Origin: Pelosinus fermentans JBW45
GTDB lineage: Bacteria > Bacillota > Negativicutes > DSM-13327
Reading direction: 5' to 3'
DNA length: 64,000 nt
Assembly: GCF_000271665.2 (NCBI RefSeq)
Contig: NZ_CP010978.1
Coordinates: 2,078,501 to 2,142,500 of the forward strand
A model generated the notes under the pieces. The model saw only the letters and a program-made list of their open reading frames with translations. It was not told where the DNA came from and made no database searches. Made by a program: the position numbers and the translations under genes. Below, one piece after another: positions 27,089-35,985 of the stretch (within the stretch, counting starts at the first letter, position 1; every line of letters begins with the position of its first letter).

Positions 27089-28156
27089 CTATAATACATC
27101 CCAAATAGCCATTGCAGCTGCAGCTTCGATAACAGGTATCGCACGATGGACAATACAAGGATCATGACGACCTTCCACCGTAATAGAGACATTTTCACCC
27201 TTTGCATTCACAGTACTCTGTTCTAAAGAAATTGAGGGGGTTGGTTTTATGGCTACACGAAAAATAAGAGGCATGCCATTGGAGATTCCTCCTAAGATTC
27301 CTCCATTGTGATTGGTGGAGGTCACAACCACATTGTCTTTGCTATACATCGCATCATTGGCCTCGCTGCCGCGCATCTGGGCAAAAGCAAATCCAGCACC
27401 GAATTCTACACCTTTAACGGCAGGGATAGAAAATAACAGATGTGCCAGTGTGCTTTCTAGGGAATCAAAGAAAGGATCACCTAGGCCGGCCGGCAGATGT
27501 ATGACAGTTGCTTCAATGATACCGCCGACAGAGTCTCCCGCAGTCTTGGCTGAGAGAATGCATTGTTGCATTGATTCGCCCACAGCAGGGTCAAGTACAG
27601 GGAATGATTTTGTTTTTAATTGTTCTAGTATTGTCTGGTCAATTGTAACCGCATCAAATTGAGATTCTGAAATAGAAGCGATACGCTGGATATGAGAACC
27701 AATATGAATGTTTTGTTGCCTCAAAAGCTGCTTAACAATCGCACCGGCGAATACGAGAGGGGCCGTGAGGCGGCCGGAGAAGTGTCCACCGCCTCGTAAG
27801 TCATTAAAGTGATTGTATTTTATAGAGCCAGTATAATCCGCATGTCCAGGACGAAATTTCCATGCTAAGGATTCATAATCAGCAGATCTTTGATCTTTAT
27901 TTTCGATGATGGAACATAGTGGGCTTCCTGTTGTTTTGCCATTTAAAAAGCCACTCCAAATCGTAAATGCGTCTTTTTCATTGCGTGCTGTTGATAAGGG
28001 ACTTTTCCCAGGGGCGCGACGCTCTAGCTCCCGAGTTACTTCAGCTAAGTCAATTGCGAAACCGGGCGGTAATCCGTCAATGGTAATACCGATCCCCTTT
28101 CCGTGACTTTCGCCAAAAATAGTATACTGAACCTTTTTACCCCATGAGCCACTCAT
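27089..28156 (-). CDS. aroC: chorismate synthase
   Basis: This 355-residue protein has the AroC signatures GESHGKGIGITIDG at the N-terminus, FRPGHADYTGSIKY, the RGGGHFSGRLTAPLV region and GRHDPCIV..IPVIEAAAA at the C-terminus. It makes chorismate from EPSP with reduced FMN. It lies 24 bp downstream of aroF in one minus-strand operon, with an SD (GGAGG) before the ATG. Regulation is through the aroF leader attenuator. Confidence 0.96.
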   Translation of the reverse strand: MSGSWGKKVQYTIFGESHGKGIGITIDGLPPGFAIDLAEVTRELERRAPGKSPLSTARNEKDAFTIWSGFLNGKTTGSPLCSIIENKDQRSADYESLAWKFRPGHADYTGSIKYNHFNDLRGGGHFSGRLTAPLVFAGAIVKQLLRQQNIHIGSHIQRIASISESQFDAVTIDQTILEQLKTKSFPVLDPAVGESMQQCILSAKTAGDSVGGIIEATVIHLPAGLGDPFFDSLESTLAHLLFSIPAVKGVEFGAGFAFAQMRGSEANDAMYSKDNVVVTSTNHNGGILGGISNGMPLIFRVAIKPTPSISLEQSTVNAKGENVSITVEGRHDPCIVHRAIPVIEAAAAMAIWDVL

Positions 28157-28180
28157 TTGTTAACCTCCTGAAGTGTAAAA

Positions 28181-29194
28181 TTAGATCGTGCGATTTTCAA
28201 TTTTAGCAATCTGCGCTAAGGAACCCATCAATGAGGCGAAACGTTCAGGTGTAATGGATTGTGGTCCATCACAGCTTGCATTGGCAGGATCGTTGTGTAC
28301 TTCAATAATCAATCCATCAGCACCGACGGCAATGGATGCCTTTGAAAGGGCCTCGACCATCCACCATTTCCCCGCAGCATGACTAGGATCAATAATAACA
28401 GGAAGATGGCTTAATTTCTTTATAGCGAGTACAGCACTCAAGTCTAGAGTATTACGGGTATAGGTTTCAAAAGTGCGAATGCCTCTTTCGCATAAAATAA
28501 CATTGTCGTTACCTTCAGCCATAATATACTCTGCTGACATAAGTAATTCTTCAATGGTAGCACTTAATCCTCGTTTTAATAAAATTGGTTTATTAGTTTG
28601 TCCTACTGCTTTCAACAGGTCAAAGTTTTGCATATTTCTTGCACCAATTTGAATAATATCAACATCTTCAACGAATTTATCCAGTTTGCTTACGGACATA
28701 ATCTCAGAGACAATTGGCAGCCCTGTTTCTGCTCTGGCAATTTTCAATAATTCCAGTCCTTCTTCTTTTAAGCCCTGGAAACTATAAGGTGATGTTCTTG
28801 GTTTGTAAGCTCCGCCACGCAAGAAGCCGGCACCTGCTGCTTTGACTTGATTCGCTACAGACAAAATTTGACTCTCGCTTTCAACCGAGCAAGGACCAGC
28901 AATAATTGTTAATTTATTACCGCCGATGGTTTGATTTCCAATTGGAATGACTGTATCTTCTGGATGAAAGACTCGATTGGCCTTCTTATAAGGTTCCTGT
29001 ACAGATAATACTTTTTCTACATAGTTTTTACTTGCCAGCTTATCTTTATCAAGTTTATGAGTGCTGCCAACTACGCCTATAATCGTCTGAAATTCCCCAT
29101 ACGTAGGCCAAGCACTGCAGCCACCTTTTTCTAGTTCTGCCTTTAACTCTTCAATTTGCTTTTTTGTTACAGACGGATGTAATACGATAACCAT
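28181..29194 (-). CDS. aroF: 3-deoxy-7-phosphoheptulonate (DAHP) synthase
   Basis: This 337-residue enzyme is of the type I-beta class with an N-terminal ferredoxin-like regulatory domain (residues about 1-65) joined to the KDO8P/DAHP TIM barrel. Motifs IIAGPCSVES, GGAYKPRTSPYSFQG, LLKRGLSAT and IDPSHAAGK hold the PEP, E4P and metal residues. The N-terminal domain suggests allosteric inhibition by aromatic amino acids, as in related enzymes. It is first gene of the aroF-aroC operon. Transcription is gated by an aromatic leader and terminator 118 bp upstream. SD GGGGG precedes the ATG. Confidence 0.95.
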   Translation of the reverse strand: MVIVLHPSVTKKQIEELKAELEKGGCSAWPTYGEFQTIIGVVGSTHKLDKDKLASKNYVEKVLSVQEPYKKANRVFHPEDTVIPIGNQTIGGNKLTIIAGPCSVESESQILSVANQVKAAGAGFLRGGAYKPRTSPYSFQGLKEEGLELLKIARAETGLPIVSEIMSVSKLDKFVEDVDIIQIGARNMQNFDLLKAVGQTNKPILLKRGLSATIEELLMSAEYIMAEGNDNVILCERGIRTFETYTRNTLDLSAVLAIKKLSHLPVIIDPSHAAGKWWMVEALSKASIAVGADGLIIEVHNDPANASCDGPQSITPERFASLMGSLAQIAKIENRTI

Positions 29195-29311
29195 AATAAA
29201 TACCCCCTATTATTTTACTTTTATAACTTAAAATTGGATCTTTGGTGATGGATAAGCGCGACTAACTTCTGCTTGTAGAATGATGAGAGTTTTAGAGCGG
29301 TTAGCCATCGG

Positions 29312-29341
29312 GTAAAAAAAATAAGACTCAAATGAGTCTTG
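29312..29341 (-). terminator. attenuator terminator before aroF
   Basis: On the minus strand AAGACTC/GAGTCTT (29323-29329 / 29334-29340) is followed by ATTTTTTTT. The stem sequence nearly equals that of the aroK attenuator. Confidence 0.85.
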
Positions 29342-29366
29342 TAGAGATGGTGGAAATAAATTGTCC

Positions 29367-29528
29367 TTATCGGATTGCTGTTAGTTGACATTTCCATCTA
29401 TAATGCTCATTGAAAAACCATATATTCACTTTTTCCCATCCGAAAAAGTCGAAGCTAAAAAAGTAGCTCCAACCAAAAAAGTAAAAATATTGTTTTTGTT
29501 CGATGGCTTTATAGGTTAGATGTGTCAT
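29367..29528 (-). CDS. aromatic-rich leader peptide of aroF-aroC (attenuator)
   Basis: A 53-residue ORF begins at the ATG whose first base is 29528, 9 nt after CGGAGG; a longer ORF from 29576 would start inside the -10 box and is rejected. Eighteen of residues 14-45 are Phe, Tyr or Trp. In the RNA, AAUGAG and AGAUGG near the end of the ORF can pair with CUCAUU of the terminator left arm and CCAUCU just before it (plus-strand positions 29406-29411 with 29331-29336; 29394-29399 with 29345-29350). This would form an antiterminator when a ribosome stalls on the aromatic run. No protein function is expected. Confidence 0.8.
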   Translation of the reverse strand: MTHLTYKAIEQKQYFYFFGWSYFFSFDFFGWEKVNIWFFNEHYRWKCQLTAIR

Positions 29529-29574
29529 AAAAAACATCCTCCGATAATAATTGATTTTCCAGTAACTGTTTTCC

Positions 29575-29602
29575 ATTATATCAAAGTATTGAAAAGTGTC
29601 AA
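29575..29602 (-). promoter_or_regulatory. promoter of the aroF leader
   Basis: On the minus strand TTGACA (29597-29602), 16-nt spacer, TATAAT (29575-29580) preceded by TGA (extended -10). Confidence 0.85.
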
Positions 29603-29702
29603 GTAATAGTTTTAAATTAAAAATAAAATAGATAAATGTTACATATTAATTATAGAATAAAAACATTTGTATAGTAGAAAAAAACAAAAATAAAAAAAAC
29701 TC

Positions 29703-29731
29703 TTGACAGCATAGCAAAATTTGAATAAAAT
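29703..29731 (+). promoter_or_regulatory. promoter of the trp operon
   Basis: TTGACA (29703-29708), 17-nt spacer, TAAAAT (29726-29731). It is divergent from the aroF leader promoter, about 100 bp away. Confidence 0.8.
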
Positions 29732-29756
29732 GTGCCTTAATAGAATGTGTAATCCG

Positions 29757-30033
29757 CTATGAGCAGGAGAAGTACATATACGAACTTTGGATCAGCGAGT
29801 CGGTGACCAGGCAACTGGAGGTGTGATGACCGACCCAAAGAGTCTATGGAATGGGCCTGTGAGCTGCTCACTGAACGCAATACGTCAGTAGGATGAGTCG
29901 GTTGCCCCCGTTATTGGGCTAGGGTATCAGATGTAGTATCTCGTACCTGAGTAGAGGGAAAGCATTAGCTTTCTAAATTAGGGTGGTATCGCGAATCATT
30001 TCGCCCCTTTCAGGGGGTGGAATGGTTTTTTTT
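29757..30033 (+). ncRNA. T-box riboswitch, tryptophan specifier
   Basis: Stem I is closed by GAGCAG (29761-29766) and CTGCTC (29864-29869). Its distal helix pairs CTTTGG with CCAAAG and GTCGGT with ACCGAC. AGTA on the 5' side faces GAA-TGG-GCC on the 3' side, giving specifier TGG at 29852-29854. The T-box antiterminator sequence AGGGTGGTATCGCG lies at 29980-29993. The terminator stem 29994-30007/30014-30027 ends in a T-run. Uncharged tRNA-Trp would open expression of the trp operon. Confidence 0.93.
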
Positions 30034-30068
30034 ATTATATATAGGTTAATTGATAAGGAGGAATGGCT

Positions 30069-31106
30069 ATGTTCAAGGAGTTTTTGGCTCAGGTGGTAGC
30101 AGGGGTAAATTTATCGCGAGAAGATGCACAATTGTCCATGGATATCATTATGTCTGGGGGCGGGACTGAGGCACAAATTGGTGCTTTTATTACAGCTTTA
30201 CGGATAAAGGGTGAAACTATTGATGAAATTGCTGGTTTTGCTCAGACCATGCGCAATCATTCATTAAAGGTACAATTTAGCAGCAGGGAAATGATTGATA
30301 CCTGTGGTACGGGCGGGGATAAAACAGGTACCTTCAATGTATCTACAGCGGTAGCTTTTGTGGTAGCAGGTGCTGGGCTTGTTGTAGCTAAACATGGCAA
30401 TCATGGTTTATCGAGTTCTTGTGGCAGTGCAGACGTTCTTAACGCTCTGGGGGTTTCAATGAATCTGCCACCTCAAGGAGTAAGTAAATCCATTGAAATG
30501 ACGAAAGTTGGTTTTTTGTATGCTCCTGCTTTTCATAAAGCGATGAAATATGCTGCGAAACCACGCAAAGAATTAGGATTTCGAACTGTTTTTAATATGC
30601 TGGGACCATTAACCAATCCTGCAGAGGCTAATTATCAATTAATCGGTGTATATGAGCCGTCTTTAACTCGGAAATTGGCGGAGGCACTTGCCATGTTAGG
30701 CATAAAGCGGGCCATGGTAGTGCATGGTTTGGATGGTCTGGATGAAATATCCACTACTGCACTGACACAGATAACAGAAGTTAATGGTCAAGAAACTCGA
30801 ACCTATACGATGGATCCTGCTGTCTACGGATTTAGTGGTGGTGGTTTAGAGGGGTACCGTGGTGGTACACCGGAGGAAAATGGGAAATTTATATTGGATA
30901 TTTTCCAAGGGAAGCTGCTAGGTCCAAAACGTGATATCGTTTTGTTAAATGCTGCTGCTGCCCTGGTAGTCGCTGGTAAGGCAGAGAGCATAAAAGAGGG
31001 ATTGAATATTGCGGCAAAGAGCATTGACGATGGAGCTGCCTATTCTAAATTAGAAGAGGTAAGGCGCTTTAGCCAGGAATATAAGGAGGAATTGATATTA
31101 TCATAA
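30069..31106 (+). CDS. trpD: anthranilate phosphoribosyltransferase
   Basis: The ATG at 30069 has AAGGAGG 7 nt upstream; the ATG at 30063 is too close to that SD. The 345-residue protein carries the PRPP motif CGTGGDKTGTFNVS, KHGNHGLSSSCGSADVL and the anthranilate/Mg motif GLDGLDEIS. It joins anthranilate and PRPP in tryptophan synthesis. It is the first gene after the T-box, an unusual place for trpD. Its last 10 bases overlap the proposed trpF start. Confidence 0.96.
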   Translation: MFKEFLAQVVAGVNLSREDAQLSMDIIMSGGGTEAQIGAFITALRIKGETIDEIAGFAQTMRNHSLKVQFSSREMIDTCGTGGDKTGTFNVSTAVAFVVAGAGLVVAKHGNHGLSSSCGSADVLNALGVSMNLPPQGVSKSIEMTKVGFLYAPAFHKAMKYAAKPRKELGFRTVFNMLGPLTNPAEANYQLIGVYEPSLTRKLAEALAMLGIKRAMVVHGLDGLDEISTTALTQITEVNGQETRTYTMDPAVYGFSGGGLEGYRGGTPEENGKFILDIFQGKLLGPKRDIVLLNAAAALVVAGKAESIKEGLNIAAKSIDDGAAYSKLEEVRRFSQEYKEELILS

Positions 31107-31723
31107 AAATCTGTGGCATCACATCTGTAGAAATAGCGCAAGAGGCAAAAGATCTGGGAGCTGATTTGATTGGCTTTGTGTTTGCAGAAAGTAAGCGACG
31201 CATCGATGTAGAAAAGGCTCATCAAATTGGGCAAGAAGTGAAAGGAATCGGCAAGGTTGGTGTTTTTGTTAACGCGCCTCTTCAGGAAGTACAAAAGATT
31301 GCAGAGTATTGTCAGTTAGACTATGTTCAGCTGCATGGCGAAGAGACTTCAGAGTATTGCCAGCTTGTTGGTAGGCCCGTTATTAAAGCATTCCGGGTAG
31401 CTCCTGGTTTTAATCTAGAAAGGAGTAAGGAGTATCTTGCTGATTGGATTCTTTTAGATAGCTTTATCCCTGGGCAATATGGCGGAACGGGAATCACTTT
31501 TGATTGGCAGTCGCTGCAGGATTTTACTTCTCAGAGTCATACCCCAGTGATGGTAGCTGGCGGCCTTACTCCTGAAAATGTTGGAACAGCCATTTCTCTA
31601 TTATCTCCTAATGGGATAGATGTTTCAGGAGGTGTCGAAACCAATGGGAAGAAAGATATAAAAAAAATCCAAGAATTTATGATTGCCGCTCGCGAAGGCA
31701 GAAGGAGGCAAAGGGAATGCTAA
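31097..31723 (+). CDS. trpF: phosphoribosylanthranilate isomerase, AUU start
   Basis: The family N-terminus KICGIT is encoded from about 31106, but no ATG, GTG or TTG lies in frame before it after the frame's stop at 31082-31084. AAGGAGG (31083-31089) sits 7 nt before an in-frame ATT at 31097, giving a 208-residue protein of normal length. The catalytic Cys in KICGIT and Asp in PNGIDVSGGVE are present, with the LHGEE and FDW motifs. A first in-frame TTG at 31166 would delete the catalytic Cys. It overlaps trpD by 10 nt, so translational coupling is likely. Confidence 0.88.
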   Translation: MIIKICGITSVEIAQEAKDLGADLIGFVFAESKRRIDVEKAHQIGQEVKGIGKVGVFVNAPLQEVQKIAEYCQLDYVQLHGEETSEYCQLVGRPVIKAFRVAPGFNLERSKEYLADWILLDSFIPGQYGGTGITFDWQSLQDFTSQSHTPVMVAGGLTPENVGTAISLLSPNGIDVSGGVETNGKKDIKKIQEFMIAAREGRRRQREC

Positions 31724-32496
31724 ATGAAATTGTAACGAAAAAGCGCCGAGAGGTAGCGATACAAAAGAGGGAGAGACCTCTTAGCCAATTTGAGAAGGAT
31801 ATTATAAGAGGAGATTTTCGTTTCTGTAAAGGGATTAAAGAAAAGCCATGGGCACTTATCGCAGAATGTAAGTTGGCTTCCCCGGCTAAAGGAGAGCTGT
31901 GTACTGCATATACGGAATGTGAATTAGCTCAGATCTATACGGCAAATGGAGCAACAGCTCTTTCGGTACACACAGATAAACATTTTAAAGGGAAGCTGGA
32001 GAATATCAAAATGGTCAAGGCTGTTACTCCTTTGCCCATTTTACGCAAAGATTTTATTATTGATGCATACCAGATTTATGAATCCAGATGGGCAGGGGCA
32101 GATGCCATATTGCTGATTGCAGCAGTGTTAAGCGATGAAGAGATGAACGAGTATCTAGAGGTTGCAGCTATGCTTGGTTTGGATTGCTTGGTCGAGGTTC
32201 ATACATTGGAGGAACTCCTGCGGGTGCAAAAGACTTCAGCGGTGTTAGTGGGGATTAATAATCGCGATTTGAAGACCTTTACTACTGACATTAGTAATAC
32301 GTTTGCTTTAATGCCTTATTGCTCTTCGAAGATTGTACTAATTAGTGAAAGCGGCATCAAAAATCAAGAAGATGCTAAAAGACTGCAAGAGGCAGGAGTA
32401 AAAGGAATATTGGTAGGAGAAGGATTGGTTTGTGCTCATGATATTGGTACGATGACACAGGAAATGGCATTATGCCAAGGGCAGCGATGCAGCTGA
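31717..32496 (+). CDS. trpC: indole-3-glycerol phosphate synthase
   Basis: This 259-residue TIM barrel has the catalytic lysine in AECKLASPAKG and the LRKDFIID, GINNRDLKTF and ISESGI motifs. It closes the indole ring to make indole-3-glycerol phosphate. It overlaps trpF by 7 nt. It is followed at 21 bp by trpB. Confidence 0.96.
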   Translation: MLNEIVTKKRREVAIQKRERPLSQFEKDIIRGDFRFCKGIKEKPWALIAECKLASPAKGELCTAYTECELAQIYTANGATALSVHTDKHFKGKLENIKMVKAVTPLPILRKDFIIDAYQIYESRWAGADAILLIAAVLSDEEMNEYLEVAAMLGLDCLVEVHTLEELLRVQKTSAVLVGINNRDLKTFTTDISNTFALMPYCSSKIVLISESGIKNQEDAKRLQEAGVKGILVGEGLVCAHDIGTMTQEMALCQGQRCS

Positions 32497-32517
32497 AATA
32501 ATAAGGAGGAATAGAAT

Positions 32518-33699
32518 ATGCCTGATAAAAATGGGAAATTTGGAGGATTTGGTGGTCGATTTGTACCAGAGACGGTGATGCCAGCTTTGATTGAACTGGA
32601 AGAACGTTATGAATTATTAAAGAATGATACATCTTTTCAGGAGGAACTGCACTTTTATTTACAGGAGTATGCAGGTCGTCCCACTACCTTATATTTTGCA
32701 AAGAATTTGACAGCACATTATGGACGGGGGAAAATCTACTTAAAACGGGAAGATTTACTGCATACAGGAGCTCATAAAATCAATAACGCCATTGGGCAGG
32801 CACTGTTAGCTCGTCGTATGGGGAAAAAGAAAATTGTGGCTGAGACGGGTGCCGGACAGCATGGTGTAGCTTGCGCTACTGTTGCAGCTCTCTTTGGTCT
32901 AGAATGTCGCGTGTATATGGGAAAAGAAGATATAGAACGGCAGGCGTTGAATGTATTTCGTATGCGACTCTTGGGAACCGAGGTAATACCCGTGACGAGT
33001 GGTACTGGTACGTTAAAGGATGCCACAAGTGAAGCCATTCGTTACTGGGTTACGAATGTAGAGGATACTCATTACATTATTGGCTCCGTCGTAGGACCTC
33101 ATCCTTATCCTATGATTGTACGGGATTTCCAAAAGATCATTGGTGAAGAAGTAAAAGCACAAGTTATGAAATGTAATATAGAAAAATTAAAGTATATTGT
33201 TGCTTGCGTCGGTGGAGGCAGCAATGCTATGGGAATGTTTTTTTCCTTTCGCAATGACAAAGAGATTATCAAAATTGGTGTAGAGGCGGCGGGTAAGGGC
33301 ATCACTACCAATGAGCATGCGGCATCTTTAACGAAAGGGCGACCGGGTGTGTTGCACGGGGCATTTAGTTATTTATTGCAAGACGATGATGGGCAGATCA
33401 TTGAACCGTACTCCATATCTGCTGGTCTTGATTATCCTGGTGTTGGTCCTGAACATTCCTTTTTTAGGGATAATGGAATTGTTGAATATAAAGCAGTTAC
33501 GGATGAGGAGGCATTAGAAGCTTTCAAACGCCTGGCTCGTATAGAAGGGATTATTCCAGCTTTGGAAAGTTCTCATGCACTTGCATATTTAGAAGAAATT
33601 ATGCCGAAGACGCAAGTGGATGAAACGGTAATTGTTTGTCTTTCTGGTCGTGGTGACAAAGATGTAGATATGGCAATAAAAGTAATGGGGGGATTATAA
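32518..33699 (+). CDS. trpB: tryptophan synthase beta subunit
   Basis: This 393-residue TrpB1-type protein binds PLP at the lysine in [10 protein letters not shown], with the phosphate loop [10 protein letters not shown] and GVEAAGKG. N-terminal [10 protein letters not shown]-like residues mark the canonical TrpB1. It condenses indole with serine. Its stop and the trpA start share one base. SD AAGGAGG precedes the ATG. Confidence 0.97.
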   Translation: MPDKNGKFGGFGGRFVPETVMPALIELEERYELLKNDTSFQEELHFYLQEYAGRPTTLYFAKNLTAHYGRGKIYLKREDLLHTGAHKINNAIGQALLARRMGKKKIVAETGAGQHGVACATVAALFGLECRVYMGKEDIERQALNVFRMRLLGTEVIPVTSGTGTLKDATSEAIRYWVTNVEDTHYIIGSVVGPHPYPMIVRDFQKIIGEEVKAQVMKCNIEKLKYIVACVGGGSNAMGMFFSFRNDKEIIKIGVEAAGKGITTNEHAASLTKGRPGVLHGAFSYLLQDDDGQIIEPYSISAGLDYPGVGPEHSFFRDNGIVEYKAVTDEEALEAFKRLARIEGIIPALESSHALAYLEEIMPKTQVDETVIVCLSGRGDKDVDMAIKVMGGL

Positions 33700-34490
33700 T
33701 GTCAAATTTGTCAGCAAAATTGCAAGGATTAAAAGAGTCAGGACGCAAAGGGCTCATTGTCTATCTAACAGCTGGTTACCCTGATTATGCCACAACATTA
33801 GAAACTGTTTTGGCGATGGAAGCAGAAGGGGCAGATGTGATTGAAATTGGCATTCCTTTTTCTGATCCCATTGCCGATGGACCCGTGATTCAACATGCCG
33901 CTACCTTAGCCTTAAAAGCGGGTGCAACTACTGCAAAGTCCATAGAATTAGTTGCCCAAATACGTAAAACCTCTAGTATTCCATTAGTGGTAATGACCTA
34001 TGTCAATAGTATATTAGGGTATGGAAAAGAAAAGTTTATTGCTGATTTTGTTAAAGCGGGAATCGATGGGCTTATTGTACCTGATTTACCTCTTGAAGAG
34101 GCAGGTTTATTAGAAGATATTTGTACGAGGCAAGGTATTCCTCTTATTGGGCTTATTGCGCCAACATCGACAGTAGATAGGATCAAATGCATTGCACAAA
34201 AGGCCGAAGGTTTCTTATATTGTGTTTCCAATACTGGCGTAACAGGCGGTCAGCATAATAATTATGATCAGATTGGCGCCGTAATAGAGACCGCTCGTCA
34301 GGTCAGTCAAATACCTATGGCAATTGGCTTTGGAATTGGCAATTCTCAAGGAGCCTCTGCTGCAGCTCACTATGCTGATGCTGTTATTGTTGGTAGTGCC
34401 ATTCTTGAAAAACTTACGAATGAGGGAGTTGCTGGTGTTCGTAGTTTGGTCAGATCCATTCGTGAAACGTTAGATGGGGAGAGTGAATAG
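33699..34490 (+). CDS. trpA: tryptophan synthase alpha subunit
   Basis: This 263-residue TIM barrel has the catalytic Glu in VIEIGIPFSDP and Asp nearby, LIVPDLPLEE and YCVSNTGVTG. It releases indole from indole-3-glycerol phosphate for channelling to TrpB. It overlaps trpB by one base and is followed directly by trpE. Confidence 0.97.
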   Translation: MSNLSAKLQGLKESGRKGLIVYLTAGYPDYATTLETVLAMEAEGADVIEIGIPFSDPIADGPVIQHAATLALKAGATTAKSIELVAQIRKTSSIPLVVMTYVNSILGYGKEKFIADFVKAGIDGLIVPDLPLEEAGLLEDICTRQGIPLIGLIAPTSTVDRIKCIAQKAEGFLYCVSNTGVTGGQHNNYDQIGAVIETARQVSQIPMAIGFGIGNSQGASAAAHYADAVIVGSAILEKLTNEGVAGVRSLVRSIRETLDGESE

Positions 34491-34491
34491 G

Positions 34492-35985
34492 ATGAAAATC
34501 ATTCCCAGCTTAGCTGATTTTTCTGACCTAGCACAAGAATATAATCTGATTCCTATTTTTACTGATTTATCTGTTGATCTGGATACTCCTGTATCCATTT
34601 ATTCTAAAATTACAGGCGATAATCCTGGATTTATTTTAGAAAGTGCGGATACGAGTAAAGCTTTTGGGCGATATTCTTTTATTGGAGCAGATCCTTTTAT
34701 TACGGTATTGGGGAGGAGTAAAAAGACTGAGGTTAGAAAGGGACAGGATGTTACTACAATTGATGCTCCACCGCTTGTTGCACTGCAAAGGATATTAGGA
34801 CAGTTCTCTTTTCCTAATATCCCTGAATTACCTCCTTTTAGCGGCGGGGCAGTTGGATATTTTAATTATGAAACTGTAGGTACATGGGAAAAAATTAGAG
34901 GAATGAATAATCCTGAAGATGAAATTTTAGGCGAATTTATGTTCTGCCGCATCATTATCGTTATGGATCATCTCACCCATTCAGCAAAATTATTATACCT
35001 GGCTAGTATTGAGCCTGGTATCGACACTTGTGCAGAATATGAAAAAGCCGTTGGACATTTGCGTGGTTTAATAAATAAAATTCAGCAGCCAGTTGCAATA
35101 TCCCAAAATACAGATCGTAAGTTAGAAGTACAAGTAACTTCTGTAGGGCTGGATGATGAAAAAATTAAACAAAATTATTTAGGCATGGTAGAAAAAGCAA
35201 AGGAATACATTGCTGCAGGAGATATTTTTCAAGTTGTACTCTCTAAACCCTTTCACTTAAAAACGACTAAAACCCCTTTTAATTTGTATCGCCGCTTACG
35301 TCAAGTCAATCCTTCTCCCTATATGTTTTATATTAATGTTGGTAATAGACAAATTGTTGGCGCATCACCAGAGATGCTGGTAAAATTAGAAGGCGGCAAT
35401 GTATTTACTTGTCCCATTGCTGGTACTAGGCCGCGGGGGAAAAACCAAGAAGAGGACGAGAAATTAGCAGCGGAATTAATTGCTGATGAAAAGGAAAGAG
35501 CAGAGCATTATATGCTGGTTGATTTAGGGCGTAATGATGTTGGTCGTGTAACTATGCCAGGGACTGTAAAGGTGAAGCGCATGCTAGAAGTAGAAAAATT
35601 TTCTCATGTGATGCATTTGGTTTCTGAGGTATCTGGTGTTCTTAATCCTAAATATACTCCGATGGATGTATTGGCAGCTTGTTTTCCAGCGGGTACCTTA
35701 AGTGGTGCACCAAAAGTTCGGGCTATGGAAATTATTCATGAGTTGGAGCAATTACCACGCGGACCTTATGGGGGGGCAGTCGGTTACTTTGACTTTAGAA
35801 ATAATATGGATACTTGCATTACAATACGTACGATGGTCATTGATGGTGATCAGGTGGGAATCCAAACAGGAGCTGGCATCGTAGCAGACTCAGTGCCAGA
35901 AACAGAATATCAGGAAATCTTAAATAAAGCCAAAGTTTTGTTTAAAGTTATTATGGAGGATGAAAATTATGATTTTAATTATTGA
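34492..35985 (+). CDS. trpE: anthranilate synthase component I
   Basis: The ATG at 34492 has GGGGAGAG 8 nt upstream and gives 497 residues; the in-frame ATG at 34474 lies within trpA. Motifs LESADTSKAFGRYSFIG-type N-terminal Trp-binding region, AGDIFQVVLSKPF, PIAGTRPRGK and LVDLGRNDVGRV are complete. It makes anthranilate from chorismate with the TrpG amidotransferase. Here trpE follows trpA rather than leading the operon. It overlaps trpG by 17 nt. Confidence 0.95.
   Translation: MKIIPSLADFSDLAQEYNLIPIFTDLSVDLDTPVSIYSKITGDNPGFILESADTSKAFGRYSFIGADPFITVLGRSKKTEVRKGQDVTTIDAPPLVALQRILGQFSFPNIPELPPFSGGAVGYFNYETVGTWEKIRGMNNPEDEILGEFMFCRIIIVMDHLTHSAKLLYLASIEPGIDTCAEYEKAVGHLRGLINKIQQPVAISQNTDRKLEVQVTSVGLDDEKIKQNYLGMVEKAKEYIAAGDIFQVVLSKPFHLKTTKTPFNLYRRLRQVNPSPYMFYINVGNRQIVGASPEMLVKLEGGNVFTCPIAGTRPRGKNQEEDEKLAAELIADEKERAEHYMLVDLGRNDVGRVTMPGTVKVKRMLEVEKFSHVMHLVSEVSGVLNPKYTPMDVLAACFPAGTLSGAPKVRAMEIIHELEQLPRGPYGGAVGYFDFRNNMDTCITIRTMVIDGDQVGIQTGAGIVADSVPETEYQEILNKAKVLFKVIMEDENYDFNY

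Noticed and set aside
29529-29576. 69-residue ORF start at 29576 as a real protein
   Set aside because: That ATG overlaps the -10 box; the leader ATG at 29528 has the SD.
29847-29849. First TGG as the T-box specifier
   Set aside because: The TGG at 29852 follows the conserved GAA of the specifier loop; both give Trp.
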